Shown one piece after another: positions 7,325 to 9,109 of a stretch of 9,109 nt of DNA. Both the position numbers and the translations under genes were made by a program. The stretch's first letter is position 1, and every line of letters begins with the position of its first letter. The notes beneath the pieces are model-generated. The model did no database searches, was not told where the DNA came from, and was given only the letters and a program-made list of their open reading frames with translations. Origin of the DNA: Bdellovibrio sp. (GTDB lineage: Bacteria; Myxococcota; SpSt-1050); contig DYEF01000044.1 in NCBI GenBank assembly GCA_020725805.1, positions 1 through 9,109 of the forward strand, in the 5' to 3' direction.

Positions 7325-7891
7325 ATGAAGAGACACCATCACAGCGGAAAATCCAGTGCAAAAATTCTCGACTATGAGAAGATAATCAGACTGTCCACAA
7401 TCAAAAATGCCAAAAACATTATTGATATCGGCTGCGGATACGGGGATTTTGCCGTTGCATTGAGCAGACATACAGATGCCCAAAAGATATATGCAATCGA
7501 TATATTCAGGGAAGGGATTGATGAGCTGATAAGAAGAACTGAAAATGAAAACATAAGCAATATCACCTGTATTAACGAAGATTTTACGAAGACAAATTCG
7601 CTGCCGGAAAACTTCTTCGATGCTGCCTTTATGATAAATGTAATGCACGGTTTTTATGCAAACAACGAAGCGGATATCACAATAGAAAACCTGAACAGAA
7701 TTCTCAGACCAAACGCAAAAGTAATAATTGCGGAATTCAGAAAATATATACCGTTGATAGGACCTCCTGTTGGCGAAAGGATATCCGAAAAGGAACTTAG
7801 CAGAATCTTTGAAAAATCAGGATATAGGAAATTGTCTGTAAAAGGTCTTGGAATAACCCACTATCTTGCAATATATCAGAAATCCGCCTGA
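7325..7891 (+). CDS. Class I SAM-dependent methyltransferase
   Basis: This 188-aa cytoplasmic protein has the layout of a small class I (Rossmann-fold) S-adenosylmethionine methyltransferase. Motif I is IDIGCGYGDF (33-42). The acidic residue ending strand 2 is Asp59 in IYAID, which should contact the ribose of SAM. NEDF (84-87) holds the adenine-side Asp86, and FDAAFMINVMHGF (98-110) is motif IV. LNRILRPNAKVIIAEF, soon after, is the usual post-motif helix and strand of Methyltransf_11/25 types. The N-terminus MKRHHHSGKSS is unusual, with three consecutive His before a Ser/Gly stretch. The substrate cannot be told from sequence; UbiE-like or arsenite-methyltransferase-like relatives exist, but the Cys pattern of ArsM is absent (only Cys37 and Cys82 are present). 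The start has GGGAGGT 4 bases before the ATG. The gene stands alone, divergent from the barrel gene and convergent with galT. Confidence 0.85.
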   Translation: MKRHHHSGKSSAKILDYEKIIRLSTIKNAKNIIDIGCGYGDFAVALSRHTDAQKIYAIDIFREGIDELIRRTENENISNITCINEDFTKTNSLPENFFDAAFMINVMHGFYANNEADITIENLNRILRPNAKVIIAEFRKYIPLIGPPVGERISEKELSRIFEKSGYRKLSVKGLGITHYLAIYQKSA

Positions 7892-7892
7892 A

Positions 7893-8894
7893 TCAGACCT
7901 GAATATCCCTCAGATGCTGAGCCGCATTCTCGGGGGGTGTGGGATTTATGTAAAACCCTGAACCCCATTCAAAACCTGCAACCTTCGTTAAAGAAGGCAT
8001 AATCTCGATATGCCAGTGATAATAAGGTATATTCTTTTCGGTCATAATAGGGGTGTTGTGAATGATGAAATTGTACGGGGTATTGTTGAGGGCTATTGCA
8101 AGCTTCTTTAGTGTCGTGCGGAGTGCCTTTGCAAGGTTCTTGTATTCCTTGACCTGACCGTCCTCGTAATGTGTCTGATGGGTCTTCGGGAGTATCCATG
8201 TTTCGAAAGGAAATTTGGGTGCAAACGGGCATATAACGAGGTAATCATCGTTTTCAAAAACAACCCTTGACTTGTCATTCTTCTCCTGCCTCACTATATC
8301 GCAGAAAATACACCTCTCCTTATATGAATAATAGTCCTTCGCACCGTTCATTTCCTCTGCTACATTCCTCGGGACAATCGGTAATGCAATCAGTTGTGAA
8401 TGGGTATGTTCGAGTGAGGCACCTGCCGCCTCTCCGTGATTCTTGAAGATCATAATATACTTGAATCTGGTATCCTTCTTGAGGTCGATAATCCTGTCAC
8501 GGTATGCCCAGAGGACCGATTCAACCTCATCATCGGCAAAATCCGAAAGTGCCTTTTCGTGACTCGTACCCTCGATTATGACTTCGTGCGCACCTACCCC
8601 GTTCATTTTATCATAGATTCCGAGTCCTTCCCTGTTTATTCCGCCCTCAATCATAAGTGCCGGAAATTTATTGGGAACAACCCTGACAATCCAGCCGGGG
8701 GTATTGGGCTGTGAACCATTCTTCCTGTAAGCCATAATCTCGGGGGGCGTCTTATCCTCATTCCCTTCACAGAAAGGGCAGAATCCTCCCTTCGGTTTCT
8801 CCTGACTGACCTTGAAATCACTCGGTCTCTTGGCTCTCTCCGTGGCAATAATCACCCATCTTCCGATAATGGGGTCTTTTCTGAGTTCCGGCAT
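7893..8894 (-). CDS. galT: Galactose-1-phosphate uridylyltransferase (GalT family)
   Basis: The protein belongs to the GalT branch of the HIT superfamily. GalT swaps UMP between UDP-glucose and galactose-1-phosphate in the Leloir pathway, in the cytoplasm. At 333 aa it is near the usual length (E. coli 348). The start PELRKDPIIGRWVIIATER is typical. Zinc ligands are likely Cys39, Cys42 (CPFC), His112 and His163. The active-site motif is HTHSQ (163-167), with His165 as the expected nucleophile; E. coli has HPHGQ. A second CxxC (195-198, CIFC) follows, then the C-terminal HIT-like half with YYHWHIEIMP (291-300) and FEWGSGFYINP (308-318). No other Leloir gene is in the window. Because related proteins include ADP-glucose phosphorylases and other nucleotidylyltransferases, the exact sugar phosphate is less certain than the family. 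The ribosome site GAGGAGGT is 6 bases before the ATG. Confidence 0.9.
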   Translation of the reverse strand: MPELRKDPIIGRWVIIATERAKRPSDFKVSQEKPKGGFCPFCEGNEDKTPPEIMAYRKNGSQPNTPGWIVRVVPNKFPALMIEGGINREGLGIYDKMNGVGAHEVIIEGTSHEKALSDFADDEVESVLWAYRDRIIDLKKDTRFKYIMIFKNHGEAAGASLEHTHSQLIALPIVPRNVAEEMNGAKDYYSYKERCIFCDIVRQEKNDKSRVVFENDDYLVICPFAPKFPFETWILPKTHQTHYEDGQVKEYKNLAKALRTTLKKLAIALNNTPYNFIIHNTPIMTEKNIPYYHWHIEIMPSLTKVAGFEWGSGFYINPTPPENAAQHLRDIQV

Positions 8895-8920
8895 AACCTG
8901 ACCTCCTCAAAAGTTGCAGT

Positions 8921-8948
8921 ATTATATTAAATTTTTGTTTTCAGGCAA
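8921..8948 (-). promoter_or_regulatory. Promoter of galT
   Basis: On the minus strand, TTGCCT (8943-8948, four of six) and a perfect TATAAT (8921-8926) are 16 bases apart. The start would be near 8914, giving a leader of about 20 bases with the GAGGAGGT ribosome site (8901-8908). This supports galT as an independently transcribed gene. Confidence 0.65.
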
Positions 8949-8954
8949 ACAAAA
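8933..8954. repeat. Operator-like inverted repeat over the galT -35 box
   Basis: TTTTGTTT and AAACAAAA form a perfect 8-base inverted repeat around TCAGGC. The dyad is centred on the proposed galT -35 hexamer, which suits a repressor-binding site. It is AT-rich, so chance is a fair alternative, and I cannot name a regulator. Confidence 0.35.
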
Positions 8955-8996
8955 TAATAAGAAATTTAACAATTTGATAGAGCTTTTTGCGTTGCA

Positions 8997-9026
8997 CTGG
9001 GATATATGGAAAATGGGGTATCCCAG
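8997..9026. repeat. Inverted repeat upstream of galT
   Basis: CTGGGATA (8997-9004) and TATCCCAG (9019-9026) are a perfect 8-base inverted repeat around a 14-base loop. Neither strand has a T tract after it, so it is not an intrinsic terminator. The right arm can instead pair locally (TGGG-gtat-CCCA). It lies between the off-window gene's terminator and the galT promoter. Its role is unknown; it could be a binding site or part of a dispersed repeat. Confidence 0.45.
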
Positions 9027-9038
9027 AGACCTCTTGAT

Positions 9039-9067
9039 AAAAAATTCCCCCAACTCTACAGAGGGAA
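9039..9067 (-). terminator. Intrinsic terminator of an off-window minus-strand gene
   Basis: As minus-strand RNA this reads UUCCCUC, a 9-base loop, GGGGGAA, then six U. All seven stem positions pair, counting one U-G wobble. That is the standard form of a Rho-independent terminator. It implies a minus-strand transcript entering from beyond 9109 and ending here, which separates it from galT. Confidence 0.6.
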
Positions 9068-9109
9068 ACACTACTTTTAAACATACATATTTCTTCAATT
9101 TCTACCCCA

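Noticed and set aside
7909-7921. CTCAG-atg-CTGAG hairpin at the convergent junction as a bidirectional terminator
   Set aside because: The stem is five bases with a three-base loop inside the galT coding end, and no T tract follows on either strand.
8895-9109. Remnant of an insertion sequence or small transposon at the right edge
   Set aside because: The inverted repeats are explained as a terminator and local dyads; no transposase fragment or target-site duplication is visible.

Overview
The window is a stretch of ordinary chromosomal genes from a Gram-negative (diderm) bacterium. It carries the inner-membrane secretion genes yajC-secD-secF, recJ, a signal-peptide-bearing outer-membrane beta-barrel protein, a small SAM-dependent methyltransferase and a galT-type nucleotidylyltransferase. 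GC content looks moderate by eye. The yajC-secD-secF-recJ order and the type of outer-membrane protein suggest a Nitrospirota or deltaproteobacteria-like lineage. That placement is inference from gene content and was not tested.

Layout. Positions 1-285 lie downstream of recJ and hold no convincing gene, only a weak terminator-like hairpin and a doubtful 32-codon frame. From 286 to 7168 all genes are on the minus strand, read from right to left: outer-membrane barrel (7168-5330), yajC (5256-4912), secD (4907-3183), secF (3173-2025), recJ (2013-286). Gaps from yajC to recJ are only 4, 9 and 11 bases, which strongly suggests one translationally coupled operon. The barrel gene is 73 bases upstream of yajC with no recognisable terminator between them, so it may be the first gene of the same transcript. 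Positions 7169-7324 form a divergent promoter region. The methyltransferase (7325-7891, plus) meets galT (8894-7893, minus) tail to tail with one base between stop codons. galT has its own consensus-like promoter. The right edge (8895-9109) contains that promoter, two inverted repeats and a good minus-strand intrinsic terminator that must close a transcript coming from outside the window.

How the genes work together. SecD and SecF form the proton-driven accessory complex that helps pull exported proteins through SecYEG, and YajC is its small partner. The barrel protein would itself be a Sec substrate, so its place at the head of the cluster is a plausible but unproven functional link. RecJ (DNA repair) is probably carried on the transcript without a functional tie. 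The methyltransferase and galT are independent units.

I found no sign of a novel multi-gene system, a mobile element or a CRISPR array. The points worth a second look are small: an apparent internal duplication in the SecF periplasmic domain, a CxxC/Asp-rich loop in the barrel protein, operator-like dyads at the galT promoter and the divergent promoter, and the one-base convergent junction.
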